A stretch of DNA of 22,916 nucleotides, taken from NCBI GenBank assembly GCA_964346245.1, contig CAYFUF010000023.1, positions 1 to 22,916 on the forward strand, read 5' to 3'. Shown here piece by piece: positions 22,819 through 22,916 of this stretch. Under the pieces are notes generated by a model. It had not been told where the DNA came from. It ran no database searches and saw only the letters and a list, made by a program, of their open reading frames with translations. How positions within the stretch are numbered: the stretch's first letter is position 1; each line of letters starts with the position of its first letter. Made by a program: the position numbers and the translations under genes. The DNA comes from CAYFUF01 sp964346245 (GTDB lineage: Bacteria > Bacillota > Clostridia > Tissierellales > Peptoniphilaceae).

Positions 22819-22916
22819 TTACTTATGGTATGCTCTATTTGCCTGTATCATCATAGCGCGATAAATCTGCTCGACGAGGATGAGTCGCATGAGCTGGTGG
22901 GGAAAGGTCATCTTGG
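22819..22916 (-). CDS. rlmH: RlmH, 23S rRNA pseudouridine-1915 N3-methyltransferase (C-terminal end only)
   Basis: The last 32 codons of a minus-strand gene run in from the right edge. The encoded tail, KMTFPHQLMRLILVEQIYRA followed by MMIQANRAYHK and a stop, closely matches the highly conserved RlmH (SPOUT methyltransferase) C-terminus, which typically ends in EQIYRAxxIxxxxxYHK. Everything upstream lies outside the window. RlmH is a near-universal housekeeping protein, so the nicotinate cluster sits next to core chromosome. Confidence 0.9.
   Translation of the reverse strand, partial: KMTFPHQLMRLILVEQIYRAMMIQANRAYHK

Noticed and set aside
1..22916. CRISPR arrays, insertion sequences, phage genes, rRNA
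   Set aside because: No regularly spaced repeats, transposase or integrase-like proteins, or rRNA-like stretches were seen on either strand.

Overview
The window is almost entirely one gene cluster for anaerobic nicotinate (vitamin B3) fermentation. It is the pathway described in Eubacterium barkeri, in which nicotinate is converted to ammonia, propionate and pyruvate. The host is most likely an anaerobic clostridial Firmicute. The reasons are low-to-moderate GC (judged by eye), strong GGAGG-type ribosome binding sites with some TTG starts, many Fe-S, B12 and molybdopterin enzymes, and the C-terminus of RlmH at the right edge. I cannot name a species. A run of Ns at 13132-13141 and two frameshifts in one gene suggest a draft assembly.

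Layout. All catabolic genes lie on the minus strand, from about 21054 down to 124, in three blocks. Block 1 (21054 to 15372) holds ndhF, ndhS, a single-chain molybdopterin subunit (ndhL+ndhM fused), a rubredoxin, a PTS-IIC-like membrane protein and a frameshifted isochorismatase-family hydrolase. A 462-base gene-free stretch follows, then an AraC-type regulator (14909-13995). Block 2 (13940 to 9758) holds ena (enamidase, interrupted by the N gap), hnr (6-hydroxynicotinate reductase), a UPF0280/ApbE-like protein and a PF06684-like protein. A strong hairpin at 9708-9752 separates it from block 3 (9645 to 124): hgd, dmdA, dmdB, mgm, mii, a MutL/GlmL-like ATPase, dml and hmd. Many junctions overlap or are spaced by only a few bases, which indicates translational coupling.

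How the genes work together. NdhFSL hydroxylates nicotinate to 6-hydroxynicotinate. Hnr reduces it to 1,4,5,6-tetrahydro-6-oxonicotinate. Ena opens the ring to 2-formylglutarate plus ammonia. Hgd makes 2-(hydroxymethyl)glutarate and Hmd dehydrates it to 2-methyleneglutarate. B12-dependent Mgm, probably maintained by the MutL-like ATPase, gives 3-methylitaconate. Mii isomerises that to dimethylmaleate, DmdAB hydrates it to dimethylmalate, and Dml cleaves it to propionate and pyruvate. Every enzymatic step is represented.

The edges fit this picture. The left edge carries the start of what looks like a cobalamin riboswitch, running off the window on the same strand, with its own extended -10 promoter. 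To the right are a divergent isocitrate dehydrogenase gene and the 3' end of rlmH. The least understood parts are the UPF0280 gene (candidate flavin transferase for Hnr, whose E. barkeri homologue carries covalent flavin), the PF06684-like gene, the orphan IIC-like transporter, the rubredoxin and the broken hydrolase.
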